Shown: positions 18,906-27,788 of the stretch, piece by piece
Layout of the letters: every line of letters starts with the position of its first letter
Position numbering within the stretch: position 1 is the first letter of the stretch
Source: Agrobacterium tumefaciens
GTDB taxonomy: Bacteria; Pseudomonadota; Alphaproteobacteria; Rhizobiales; Rhizobiaceae
Assembly (NCBI RefSeq): GCF_005221385.1
Contig: NZ_CP039903.1
Span: forward strand, 496,001 to 560,000
Length of the DNA: 64,000 nt
Direction of reading: 5' to 3'
Made by a program: the position numbers and the translations under genes
The notes under the pieces: generated by a model
Told to the model about the DNA's origin: nothing
The model's input: the letters and a program-made list of their open reading frames with translations, nothing else
Database searches by the model: none

Positions 18906-20209
18906 CCCTCAGCAAGAGCCTCTCCCAGACCCGTCAGTTCGTCAGGCCCGCCTTGCCGGCTTTGAACTCACTTGCATCCAGAACAGAGCGAATTCTATCC
19001 CGTTGGCCGGACGTCGTCGCCAATCCCCCCGAGAAAGACCGTGAAAAACTCGTGGCCATTGTTCGGGACAAACTGGAGAATAATAGCTGGGAGGACACGA
19101 AGCTCTCGCTGATTACAAGCGCTGGCAGGGCGTTGTTCGACGAGGATCGTCGCACTAGACCTGATTTGGCGGAGATGCGAGATTTTTATTACGGCGAGAC
19201 CCGCGCCTCGACACGGGCGGGGTTTCTCGGCGGAATGTTCTCCATCTACATGGACAGCTTTGATGCCAACGCGGAACATACGTGGCAATTGGCCGGTGCA
19301 TTGTCGGCAGCGACAAGGCGTCTCGGAGCTCGCTGGCGTATGATGCTCGATGCCATCCCCGAGATGCTCTCGCCCGATGCAGTGGCCGATGCCGTCGCGC
19401 GACAGATGGTGCTGATGGACCATCTGTGGATCGGCCTGCAGAAGCTTGGTATTCGCAGCCCTCACGCACCTGGTCTGATGAATGCCGTCCACCTGGCCTA
19501 TGTGAAGCAGATCGAGCCGCATCTCGATCAGCGTGTGGAGATGGAGCGGCTGATCGAGTGGCTGAAGCCGGAGGGCAGGGAGGCGAAGACGACCGGCGCC
19601 GGCGAAGCGATCTCGGCTCTGCTTGGACACTGGGTCAAGCATTCTCCGAAGCCCGATGACCTACGCTACCTGACAGAGAACATCATCGGCATTTACGGTG
19701 ATCCTCGTGTCCAGCGTGGCGGCGTTTGGTCAGCAGTACCGGAAGACAGGATGGCGGTTATCCTGCGCTGGCTGACGGGCGAGAATATCCGGTTCTTCCT
19801 TGATGTCGTCTCTGAGGTGGAAGACAGCCACATGTGGGAGCCTCGCAGGAGATTTTGGCTCGGCCTGCATGATCGTGGCCGTATCGATGCAGCCTGGGTT
19901 GCTTTCAGCGATTCCGCCGCGAAAGAGGCAAGGCGACGCGGGGCGGGAGGTAAGGGGACGTTGAGATTTGGCGTTCAAACGGCAGGCTACGGTCGCGCGA
20001 ATACATCACTGCTTATACTGAAGATCGGCAGGAAGATCGTCGTTGAGGGCTCTCACAGCTATAAGGTCCACATTTTCGACGAGTCCAACCAGCGTGCGCC
20101 TGCGCTCTACCAGTGGCGATATGACTGTGAAGCCATCAGGTTCATACCCGGCTCCAATGCGAAATCGCACAACGGCGATTGGCAGAGTTGGGTCTTGGAA
20201 CACATCTAG
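18902..20209 (+). CDS. zorC: Zorya protein ZorC (EH_Signature-like)
   Basis: 435 residues, assigned mainly by position between zorB and zorD and by the C-terminal pattern with YKVHIFDESNQRAPALYQWRYDC, which fits the EH_Signature domain of ZorC. The body is helical with many Arg and Trp. In Zorya type I, ZorC acts with ZorD as a cytoplasmic effector, probably contacting DNA. The only start joining the operon is TTG 18902, overlapping the zorB stop as TTGA. A TTG start would lower translation relative to zorA and zorB. The next gene begins eight bases after its stop. Confidence 0.82.
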   Translation: MTLSKSLSQTRQFVRPALPALNSLASRTERILSRWPDVVANPPEKDREKLVAIVRDKLENNSWEDTKLSLITSAGRALFDEDRRTRPDLAEMRDFYYGETRASTRAGFLGGMFSIYMDSFDANAEHTWQLAGALSAATRRLGARWRMMLDAIPEMLSPDAVADAVARQMVLMDHLWIGLQKLGIRSPHAPGLMNAVHLAYVKQIEPHLDQRVEMERLIEWLKPEGREAKTTGAGEAISALLGHWVKHSPKPDDLRYLTENIIGIYGDPRVQRGGVWSAVPEDRMAVILRWLTGENIRFFLDVVSEVEDSHMWEPRRRFWLGLHDRGRIDAAWVAFSDSAAKEARRRGAGGKGTLRFGVQTAGYGRANTSLLILKIGRKIVVEGSHSYKVHIFDESNQRAPALYQWRYDCEAIRFIPGSNAKSHNGDWQSWVLEHI

Positions 20210-20217
20210 GTGAAAAA

Positions 20218-23200
20218 ATGAACTTGGAAGCTTCTTTCTCTCCAGATACAATCACTCTGTCCGCAAAGAACGAGCGCGCGGGTCTACTGCACCGGTTGGT
20301 GCGCCGTAGTGTCAAATCTGATCTTCAGAACCTGAGTCCCGACGAACGTTCACTGGCCTTTGCTATTGCCGATCTACGGGCGGCAGCGGACACGCTCGGC
20401 GAACAGCTTTCGATCGATTCTGATCGCATCGTCCTGTCCCATCGCATCGCTGCGTCCGTCACCGGTGAAACGGGCGCAGTACTCGGTCTGCCGCCTTTGG
20501 TAGAGATGACGCTGAAGACCGATGCGGAGGGAATTGTCGGTTCGTCAGGTTTCCGTCTTAGGTACGAATGGTCGCGCAATGGCCAACGGCAAATGCCACG
20601 TCGAACTGGAGCCATTCTGGAAACCGCAAACGGTTTGCGACGAATTCCTATGTGGATGATGGACGCCATCGCCATCGCCGACGCCTACCGGCCGGATGGA
20701 AACGACGCCGCCGATTGGGAGGCGCTAGGACGTTTCCGCAAGGCACTTGATCCTGGTGCTGTCAGCGGAGCCTCGGACGAGGCGTCGCGTATCTCGATGA
20801 CAGATTTTCTGAGCGGTCTGGAGGTGCGTCTCGTCGACCGCTTCTCACTCTCGCCAAAGGGGGAGACGGACTTCGACGTGGTGCCGTTCTCTGGTGATAC
20901 CTTGGAGGTGCATGGTAGCGCTTCTGAAGCCGCCGAGGTTTCCGAGTCCATGAGCGAGGTACAGGGACTAGACCTGCAGCGATTTCAGACATTGGTAAGA
21001 GGAAGAGGGGCGCTGCCCGCCTATCGATTATCTCCTGGTCGTTATGTGGTGGTAGAACAGTCAGCGTCACCGGCCCTTGCCGTGATGGCTGAAATGCAGA
21101 AGGCAGCACCCGAGGAGCGGCGCGCCTTCATCCGTAATCCCTTGCCACGAGTAACGGAAGCAATGGAGGCGCAGCTCCGTTCTTCCGGGCAATTGGATGG
21201 TTTGTCGCCCCAGGCCGAGCAGGAAGCCATAGAGGCAGCGGTTGGTCCCGTACTTGTTGAAACCCGAGAATTTTCCGAACGGGTTACTGGCGTCGTCAAG
21301 TATGAAAAGCCGGGTCTCGGCGAGTTCGAGGATAGCGGGACAAGCTGGCTGCCGGAGGACTTCAGCGCGCGCCTGATCGATATCCTCGACAGGCAGGATA
21401 CTGCCGAGCTGCAGACCCTGCGCGAGCGCGTCCAGGAAGCAATTGAGGCTGGAAGGCCGACCGTCGATTTCGAGGATTTGGAGGTCCCCGCTCGACCGGA
21501 AATGCTGCAGCTCATCGACGAGCGGATGGTGTCGGGAGACGCTGACGACGGTGGCGAGGATGAGGCAAAACCAGAAAAGGTGGGCCCATTCGTTCTCGAT
21601 ACCGAAGTGAACTACGACGATCTCAAATGGCTCGCTAAGCTCAGGCCGCGCATGTCCGAGTTGCCGGACACCCTACCCGAGGGCATTCGAACGCCGTTGA
21701 AAGGGCATCAGAAGGAGAGTTTCATCTGGCAGGTTGGCGCGTGGCGGGCCGGATTGCCGGGCGTCCTCAATGCCGACGAGCAGGGCCTCGGCAAAACTCT
21801 CCAAACCATCTCTTTCCTGGCCTGGCTCAAGGAAGTGATCGCTCGTCCTCAAGCCCAGAGCCGGGGGCCTGTTCTCGTTGTTGCGCCAACATCCCTTCTC
21901 GAAAATTGGGAGCAGGAAGTCGCCCGACACATGCACGAGCCTGGGCTGGGTCATCTGATCCGCCTCTATGGGTCGAGTATCGGTGGACGCAAGCTGACGG
22001 GAGCGAAGGGAAAGGACACGGACGATGGGGAGGCCAAGCTTGACTTGGGCGCGCTGCATGAAGCCGTGGCAGAGGGGCGGGCGCATCGCTACTGGCTTCT
22101 CACCACTTATACGACGCTGACGAACTATCAGCATTCGCTGGCTCGCATACCCTTTTCCGCCGTTGTCTTTGACGAAATCCAGGCCTTGAAAAACCCTGTC
22201 AGCCTCCGTGCAGTTGCTGCCCGTTCGATCAATGCTGATTTTCGAATTGGCCTCACCGGTACACCCATCGAGAATGCGACTGTTGACCTCTGGGCAATCA
22301 TGGACCAGCTGGCACCGGGATCGCTCGACAGCCTCAAAGATTTCCGTCAACGCTATGCGAAGCCAGAGGAAGACAACATGGCCGAGCTGCACGGCAGGGT
22401 TTTTCTGCCCCGTGGCGGCACGCCGCCGCTTGCTGTCCGCCGCCTGAAGGAAACGGTCGCAACCGATCTGCCCGCCAAATCCCGTCGTATTCACCCCCGC
22501 CTGATGCCGGATGTTCAGGCCTTGGCATATGACGATGCCCGACTGAAGCTTGCGCGAGGCGGCATGGGCGCGCAGCTCAAAATGCTTCATCACATTCGCA
22601 GCGTTTCCGTCCACCCGGCGCTGGAAATCAAAGCAAGTAATGATGAGTTCGTCGTATCGTCTGCGCGGCTACAGGCTGCCATGGATATCCTGAATCGCAT
22701 CAAAGCGAATGGCGAACGTGCCCTTGTCTTCATCGAGCACCGGCAGATGCAGTATCGCTTCATCGAGTTGGTTCGCAGTGAACTAGGTCTGCCGCGCGTC
22801 GATCTCATCAACGGTGACACTCCCATTCCTCAACGTCAGGCAATTGTGAACCGGTTCCAGCGCCATCTGGATGACGACCAGGGGTTTGACCTGCTGGTTC
22901 TCGGTCCAAAGGCAGCGGGCACCGGGCTGACGCTAACGGCGGCGACCCACGTCATCCACTTATCTCGATGGTGGAATCCGGCAGTTGAGGAACAGTGCAA
23001 CGATCGCGTACACCGGATTGGCCAGACGCGGCCTGTTACAGTGCATTTGCCCATGGCCATTCACGAAGGCTATCGGGAGCAGTCTTTTGACTGCCTCCTC
23101 CAGAGCTTGATGATGCGCAAGCGTCGCCTCGCCAGTTCGGCGCTTTGGCCCATGGGGGACGTCGATGACGACGTTGCTGGCCTTCAGAAGGGCATGGCGT

Positions 23201-23316
23201 CCGAGCGGTTAGGCATGGAGGCTGACCCTCTTGGCAAGACCATGGCGGCCATGTTTGCTCGCGACGAGCTGGAGTTGCCGCCGCGAGAAGCTGACGGTTC
23301 CTACCCCATCCATTGA
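20218..23316 (+). CDS. zorD: Zorya protein ZorD (SNF2-family ATPase/nuclease)
   Basis: 1,032 residues from ATG 20218, which has AGGTG just upstream. The C-terminal half is an SNF2-like helicase: KGHQKESF, Walker A DEQGLGKT (about 519-526), Walker B VFDEIQ (about 650), LTGTPIEN, then the C-lobe with HRIGQTRPV (about 934). The first 500 residues are specific to the ZorD group and contain acidic linkers. In type I Zorya, ZorD is the DNA-degrading effector recruited by ZorA/B. DEIQ replaces the more common DEAH box. The longer frame from 20179 overlaps zorC and lacks a good ribosome site. Confidence 0.9.
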   Translation: MNLEASFSPDTITLSAKNERAGLLHRLVRRSVKSDLQNLSPDERSLAFAIADLRAAADTLGEQLSIDSDRIVLSHRIAASVTGETGAVLGLPPLVEMTLKTDAEGIVGSSGFRLRYEWSRNGQRQMPRRTGAILETANGLRRIPMWMMDAIAIADAYRPDGNDAADWEALGRFRKALDPGAVSGASDEASRISMTDFLSGLEVRLVDRFSLSPKGETDFDVVPFSGDTLEVHGSASEAAEVSESMSEVQGLDLQRFQTLVRGRGALPAYRLSPGRYVVVEQSASPALAVMAEMQKAAPEERRAFIRNPLPRVTEAMEAQLRSSGQLDGLSPQAEQEAIEAAVGPVLVETREFSERVTGVVKYEKPGLGEFEDSGTSWLPEDFSARLIDILDRQDTAELQTLRERVQEAIEAGRPTVDFEDLEVPARPEMLQLIDERMVSGDADDGGEDEAKPEKVGPFVLDTEVNYDDLKWLAKLRPRMSELPDTLPEGIRTPLKGHQKESFIWQVGAWRAGLPGVLNADEQGLGKTLQTISFLAWLKEVIARPQAQSRGPVLVVAPTSLLENWEQEVARHMHEPGLGHLIRLYGSSIGGRKLTGAKGKDTDDGEAKLDLGALHEAVAEGRAHRYWLLTTYTTLTNYQHSLARIPFSAVVFDEIQALKNPVSLRAVAARSINADFRIGLTGTPIENATVDLWAIMDQLAPGSLDSLKDFRQRYAKPEEDNMAELHGRVFLPRGGTPPLAVRRLKETVATDLPAKSRRIHPRLMPDVQALAYDDARLKLARGGMGAQLKMLHHIRSVSVHPALEIKASNDEFVVSSARLQAAMDILNRIKANGERALVFIEHRQMQYRFIELVRSELGLPRVDLINGDTPIPQRQAIVNRFQRHLDDDQGFDLLVLGPKAAGTGLTLTAATHVIHLSRWWNPAVEEQCNDRVHRIGQTRPVTVHLPMAIHEGYREQSFDCLLQSLMMRKRRLASSALWPMGDVDDDVAGLQKGMASERLGMEADPLGKTMAAMFARDELELPPREADGSYPIH

Positions 23317-23335
23317 TACAGAATGGCAGATTTTC

Positions 23336-24124
23336 ATGAATGACATTTGGGTGAGCAAAGGGCTGGTCATCGACGCGCCTTGGATCAGTTTGATCTTGAG
23401 TGGCCAGAAAGATTGGGAGATGCGCTCCACCGGTACAAGCCACCGCGGATGGTTTGGCTTGATCTGGAAAGGGATGGGGAGCGTCTATGGCGTCGCACGA
23501 TTGGCCGGCGCCGGCGGTCCTATGAGCCCGCAGGAAATGATCGAGGCTTTTGAACACCACCGTATTCCAGAAGAGATGATCCGTTCGGGTGCGGTTGCCA
23601 AATGGAAGAGGCCCTGGTTTCTGGCTGATGTTGTGAGGCTTCCCTCGCCAGTGAGTTACAAGCATCCGAACGGTGCCGTGACCTGGGTCGCGTTAAGCGA
23701 AAGCGTAAGCTTGGCCATTAGGGATCAGATTGCAGCGCTAGCTGACCCGCTCCCGGAGCCGGCGCCGGTGATGAACCTGGAAGCAAATGGCACGCCCCCG
23801 GACCCTGTGTGGCGTCAAATCGGCGAAAGCGTTCTTACCCAAGGCAACATCGATCACAATCACATTTATCTACGTGAATTTTTTGATCGATTTCCAAAGG
23901 GGGCCGTGGGTGGTTCGAACAAATCAGAGAGGGCCTCTCGTGAGATATCGATCGTGTGGGATGGCGGTCCGTTGGTTGTCACCGATCTGGATGGATCGAA
24001 GAAGTTTTTCCGAGCGAGGGGCTGGATAGGATCGTTCTTCCGCCATAACGCTGCTAGGCCCGGGGATCATGTACTGGTCGAAGAAGGCGCGCCCTATCAG
24101 TACAGGGTTCGCATCCGAAGGTGA
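23336..24124 (+). CDS. ASCH-like domain protein appended to the Zorya operon
   Basis: 262 residues, 19 bp after zorD in the same direction. Residues 8-55 (DAPWISLILSGQKDWEMR, then WFGLIWKG and VYGVARLAG) match the ASCH/EVE-like pattern: a Trp/Leu-rich helix, GxKxxExR and a strand with G-V-A. These folds bind modified bases or RNA. The C-terminal 80 residues end in RPGDHVLVEEGAPYQYRVRIR, reminiscent of B3/SPOC-like DNA-binding barrels, but this is weak. Such a gene is not one of the four core Zorya proteins. Its place suggests a partner, perhaps a sensor of base modification. ATG 23336 is chosen as the first Met after the zorD stop. Confidence 0.6.
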   Translation: MNDIWVSKGLVIDAPWISLILSGQKDWEMRSTGTSHRGWFGLIWKGMGSVYGVARLAGAGGPMSPQEMIEAFEHHRIPEEMIRSGAVAKWKRPWFLADVVRLPSPVSYKHPNGAVTWVALSESVSLAIRDQIAALADPLPEPAPVMNLEANGTPPDPVWRQIGESVLTQGNIDHNHIYLREFFDRFPKGAVGGSNKSERASREISIVWDGGPLVVTDLDGSKKFFRARGWIGSFFRHNAARPGDHVLVEEGAPYQYRVRIRR

Positions 24125-24167
24125 ATCAGCCGAAGGCTGTGTTTGATTGTGGTAATGGTCTCGGCGT

Positions 24168-25346
24168 TCACTCGGCAGATTCGCTTCTCACAACCCTTCC
24201 AATGCGGGAAAGACGGCTCGCGATTTCATCAACAGACATCTCTCCTGACGCTGCCATTGGAGTGGCATCTGGCCTCGGTTTCCCAGGTTGCCGGGTCTTG
24301 CCATGCGGTTCGTTGTCTGTGGGTGCTGCCGGCTTGTCATTGAACATTAGGCCCAACAAGAAATAGACGAGACGGGGCGTCCATTTTGAGCCTGACGCTG
24401 TCTTGTAGCCTTGTGCGTTGAGGCGAACGGCCACATCTCTCGGCTTTCTCGTCCCTTCTTTGGCGTACGTCCTTACGACTGGCTCCAGCTTGCCGAATAA
24501 ATCAGCAAGTTCGACCTTCTTGTTATTGAAATGCACCATCTCCGCCTTGGTCATGTCATACTTCGAACCGTTAGCGCTGTTCGGCTTTTGTTTCTTCCGG
24601 ATCAGTTGCGGTTGGTTCGACCTATTAGCTGGCTGGGAGACTGGGCGCGGTATGGTCGCGGGCCGCTCTACCACTGACCGTGCCGGCGCAGGAGTAACCC
24701 ATGTGCCAGCGGTGAACACCACAGGCAGCAAAGTCGCGCGCTCGACAAACGAGATTCGATCGCCATTGACACTGATAAACTCGCCGACCTCGAACAGCGG
24801 CATTTCCGAGTGGCAGGTGAACCTGAATGTTTCATTCGTCTCGGAGTCCAGGAACTCGCCCTCAACTTTATTTTCGTGGCCCCGTCGGTCGACCGCTAGA
24901 ACGACAACAAGTGTCCACTCGCCTTCGTACCGCCGGCCGAACGTCCGGAACTTGGAGAGGCCCGCGGCACTGGACGCGCTGAGTAATTCCTTTACTTCCC
25001 CTTTGTTGCGGCGCGTTGGCCGGTTTACTGGTCCGGTGGCCAACGAGACCGATGCGCGGGGGTTATCTGTGCATGGGTGTTTTGGCCAAGGGGGGCCGAG
25101 ATCATCGAAATAGACGCGGCTCCCCGCGGCGTTCGCGTAGAAGAAAACTGGTGCATTGCAGCAAGGGCAACGCGCGTTGGGGTTTACGTAGCATCCGGAA
25201 ACCGAATTAGCTCCCCGCTGCTTCAGAAGAAGGCGCGCATCGCGCTCGCGAAAGCTCTGCGTGTAGTCCGCGAGCGCCGCTCTTGACCGACCGAAATTCA
25301 CACACCAGCCGCAGGTGCAATCGCTATAGTGATTGTGGCCCGTCAC
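24168..25346 (-). CDS. Zinc-ribbon hypothetical protein of a defence-island type
   Basis: 392 residues from GTG 25346, with GGAAAG seven bases upstream. The N-terminal region has CTCGWC and then CPCCNAPVFFY...PPWPKHPC, a metal-ribbon arrangement (four or more Cys plus His). The C-terminal 90 residues (KPNSANGSKYDMTKAEM, later LNAQGYKTASGSKWTPRLVYFLL) look like a recombinase-type winged helix as in resolvase C-termini. No enzymatic motif was recognised. The frame continues to 25565 without a stop, but that part overlaps the DUF429 gene and has no ribosome site. Convergent with the ASCH-like gene (43 bp apart). A palindrome lies about 95 bp upstream. Confidence 0.6.
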   Translation of the reverse strand: MTGHNHYSDCTCGWCVNFGRSRAALADYTQSFRERDARLLLKQRGANSVSGCYVNPNARCPCCNAPVFFYANAAGSRVYFDDLGPPWPKHPCTDNPRASVSLATGPVNRPTRRNKGEVKELLSASSAAGLSKFRTFGRRYEGEWTLVVVLAVDRRGHENKVEGEFLDSETNETFRFTCHSEMPLFEVGEFISVNGDRISFVERATLLPVVFTAGTWVTPAPARSVVERPATIPRPVSQPANRSNQPQLIRKKQKPNSANGSKYDMTKAEMVHFNNKKVELADLFGKLEPVVRTYAKEGTRKPRDVAVRLNAQGYKTASGSKWTPRLVYFLLGLMFNDKPAAPTDNEPHGKTRQPGKPRPDATPMAASGEMSVDEIASRLSRIGRVVRSESAE

Positions 25347-25438
25347 GCTCGTCTTTCCACCTTCCGTTAGATGATAGATTTGCAATGTAACCAAAGATGG
25401 CGCACAGGTAGCAGCGTGTCCAGATAGGACGCGGCATG

Positions 25439-25452
25439 CGGAAATTATTTCC
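25439..25452. promoter_or_regulatory. Island palindrome site 3
   Basis: CGGAAATTATTTCC, same core as sites 1 and 2, lacking only the last G. It overlaps the DUF429 stop codon and lies about 95 bp before the zinc-ribbon start, the same distance as at sites 1 and 2. Confidence 0.6.
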
Positions 25453-26311
25453 CCAAGGCCGGGGTTGCGTTTGTCGTCGAGGCAAGTGGTGTCGGTATCC
25501 AGATCGCGGACGTGTCGTCTCCAAATGGGATCGCGCGTCCCTGAAGCGCGCAGATGGCAACCCAACAGCAGACGATTGCATCCAGCATGTCTTCAAAGGC
25601 CTTTAGCTCCACCGCACTCGCCTTCGGCTCGATCGGCGGCAACATTCGCCCAACACCGGAGATGTTGGCTTCGAGCAGACTAACAATTTCGTACCATTGA
25701 AAGAGAAGATTTTCTCGCCGTTGTTGGGCATTGATGCTCGGCCAATATTTCCGAACCTTCTGCGCCTTGTAGGGCAACCGCTCTACGGCACAAGCGAGCT
25801 CAACCAAGGCGGGGTGAGGATAAACCTCAATCAGAGCTCGTGGAAAAATTGCCTCTGTGGCCAAGGCGTAGCCCTCACCTTCGGCCTGCGCGCGCAATGT
25901 GTCGCTGATGATGCCCGGGCGAATGTCACTCGGTGAGTGCGTGCTACATTTCCGACCACCATAGGCTCGTGATACCGCATCATCCGACCGGCGCCGGCCG
26001 ACAATCGGAGAATTTGACAGGGGCATGTCTATGGCGACGATGTCGATCGGCGCTGCAGCCAATTTCCTCCCAGCTTGGAGAAGTGCCCTGACATCCGGTG
26101 TTCTTCCGAGAGGCTTGGGTTCGCAAACAAGACTTTCATCAGCCAAAGCCTGAAAGCGTTGATACGACGGAGCTACTGCTCGAAGCTGCCATTCATCGCC
26201 AATTAGGACGGCGAGCGCGACGCCACTCGGTTGTGTCAAAGTCCACGCAGCGTCTATGCCGATGACAGCTGCACGAGCGCCGCCGGTCGCTGCATCCCAT
26301 TCTTGGCTCAT
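25445..26311 (-). CDS. DUF429 family protein (predicted RNase H-like nuclease)
   Basis: 288 residues from ATG 26311 (ATG 26314 is adjacent; AAGAGG lies just upstream). The DUF429 signatures are present: IGIDAAWTL near the N-terminus, AIDMPLSN with a conserved acidic residue about 90 residues in, and EVYPHPALV further on. This set of acidic residues is why the family is predicted to have an RNase H-like fold. Members are frequent in defence islands and as standalone housekeeping genes, with no settled activity. It reads toward the zinc-ribbon gene and may be co-transcribed, although a palindrome separates them. Divergent from the HNH gene at 26479. Confidence 0.75.
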   Translation of the reverse strand: MSQEWDAATGGARAAVIGIDAAWTLTQPSGVALAVLIGDEWQLRAVAPSYQRFQALADESLVCEPKPLGRTPDVRALLQAGRKLAAAPIDIVAIDMPLSNSPIVGRRRSDDAVSRAYGGRKCSTHSPSDIRPGIISDTLRAQAEGEGYALATEAIFPRALIEVYPHPALVELACAVERLPYKAQKVRKYWPSINAQQRRENLLFQWYEIVSLLEANISGVGRMLPPIEPKASAVELKAFEDMLDAIVCCWVAICALQGRAIPFGDDTSAIWIPTPLASTTNATPALGK

Positions 26312-26478
26312 CATTCCTCTTATGGGGCCTGGATGCTGCGAATATACTGATAGATGATTGTTAATCATTCCAAACAAATATTCGCCGATTCTGATTGATG
26401 TGCTGTAATTTATCCCGAACTGAAGGGAACCTATTCAGGTTGGTGTATTGCATTTCCTGAAGAGATTGGGCCAGGGGC

Positions 26479-27153
26479 GTGCTAAAGTACAGTCGGCGTG
26501 TTGCTGAGAAGCGGTTTTCAAGTGTTTATGTGCCCGTTACCGGGGACCAGTGCATTTATTGCGGCATGCCAAGCGACGGCAGAGTTGACCACCAGCCGCC
26601 TGTCTATGTTCTTCACCGCTTCGCCAAAGGTGGGCTCGTCACCAAACGAGAGATACGGAACCAATTTGGCCAGTGTAAGCTGGTTCCTTGTTGCACCATT
26701 TGCAATATGGGGCTCGGTGCGTTCCATGGCTCAGCTGACATTGAGCGTAGACGAGAGATTGTGAACTGGTTTCTCCCCGATGAGCGTTATCCCGAAGATA
26801 ACCTGATCTTGGGTCTAGGACACAAACTCTTGGAGCAAAGACTACGCGGGAACCGCGGCGTCGAGGTCTACGAGTTTCCCGGCGTTGGACGTTCCATCTA
26901 CCTAAGTGCTTTGCTTGGCTTGATCAACGGCGAATACGATAGCCCTGAAGCCTTCCCCCCTTGGCTGCGGCAGTCCCAGTCTGAACTCGCAGGTTGGCTT
27001 CGTGGAGCGCCGAAACGCAAGAGCCGGTATTTTTTGGATATGGCCAACCTTGCGAGCTACGACCTACTTCCTCACGCGCGCAGCGATCCTCGCGGCCAGT
27101 TCGACGATTCTCAAGACGATCTTTTCGGCAATAGCGCTTCGGATTTAGAATAG
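26479..27153 (+). CDS. HNH-like zinc-binding protein
   Basis: 224 residues, GTG start. CIYCG near residue 25, VDHQPP about 12 residues later and LVPCCTICNMGLG follow one another: a treble-clef/HNH-like zinc site with a histidine in the middle, as in small HNH endonucleases. The rest, including a helical region and a C-terminal acidic tail (DDSQDDLFGN), has no recognised domain. The ribosome site is poor (AGGGG directly before GTG), so the start is uncertain. It is followed 16 bp later by a second HNH gene in the same direction. Activity on DNA is likely but unproven. Confidence 0.65.
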   Translation: MLKYSRRVAEKRFSSVYVPVTGDQCIYCGMPSDGRVDHQPPVYVLHRFAKGGLVTKREIRNQFGQCKLVPCCTICNMGLGAFHGSADIERRREIVNWFLPDERYPEDNLILGLGHKLLEQRLRGNRGVEVYEFPGVGRSIYLSALLGLINGEYDSPEAFPPWLRQSQSELAGWLRGAPKRKSRYFLDMANLASYDLLPHARSDPRGQFDDSQDDLFGNSASDLE

Positions 27154-27169
27154 AGGTGAGGGACACCTG

Positions 27170-27541
27170 TTGACGGCAATAGCACTGACGAATGCAAGAA
27201 CCAGGGCCGCTTCCCGCCAAGGGTGGCTTTGTTACTATTGCGGGCTGCCGATGTGGGAACGCGATCCCCAATTGTTCGTCCGGCGGTACGGAGTGTCGCG
27301 AAAGGAGGCGCAACGCTTTCGCTGCACAGCGGAGCACCTTGTTGCGCGCCACCAAGGGGGAAATAATGGTCAGGCAAACATTGTCGCCGCCTGCCAGTTT
27401 TGCAATCGAGCTCGACATCGAAGAAGGGAACCCTTGTCATCCTCCGATCATATCGCCCACGTTCGCAAACGCCTCACGCGAGGGAAGTGGCTGCCACATC
27501 ATCTGTATGCGCTATTTTACACGGCTAGCCGGGCGACGTAG
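27170..27541 (+). CDS. HNH endonuclease
   Basis: 123 residues with a complete HNH core: CYYCG near residue 21, then AEHLVARHQGG (about 54-64) and NIVAACQFCNRARH. This is the classic Cys4-zinc HNH nicking or cleaving fold. The only usable start is TTG 27170, preceded by GAGGTGAGGG. It is short for a standalone restriction enzyme, so it may act with the HNH-like protein encoded directly upstream. No methyltransferase is adjacent. Confidence 0.75.
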   Translation: MTAIALTNARTRAASRQGWLCYYCGLPMWERDPQLFVRRYGVSRKEAQRFRCTAEHLVARHQGGNNGQANIVAACQFCNRARHRRREPLSSSDHIAHVRKRLTRGKWLPHHLYALFYTASRAT

Positions 27542-27589
27542 ATTGAGTGTGTCTCAGAAGGAATGCGAAGGGCGACAATCGAGTCTACG

Positions 27590-27604
27590 CGGAAATAATT
27601 TCCG
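27590..27604. promoter_or_regulatory. Island palindrome site 4
   Basis: CGGAAATAATTTCCG, 48 bp after the HNH gene stop and in a convergent interval. No gene start lies about 100 bp from it on either strand, so it may mark a lost gene, an RNA gene or a non-promoter function. Confidence 0.5.
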
Positions 27605-27640
27605 CACCCTTCCATATTCGCCCGGACTGCCGCTCCGGAA

Positions 27641-27664
27641 TGTCGTACAAGAGTGTCGTACAAG
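27641..27664. repeat. Direct repeat TGTCGTACAAG, two copies
   Basis: TGTCGTACAAG at 27641 and 27654 (13-bp spacing) in the convergent gap after palindrome 4. Looks like a tandem protein-binding site, but no promoter could be assigned to it. Confidence 0.4.
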
Positions 27665-27788
27665 CATATTAGGTGATCAGGATTTGTTAACCTTCTCAAA
27701 GACTTGAAAAAGGGCAATTTCCTTAGCTGGGAATCCTGGCGCCCCAGCCAAAACTCTCATTTCGCGGGCAACCGGCTTCGCCTCGGAA

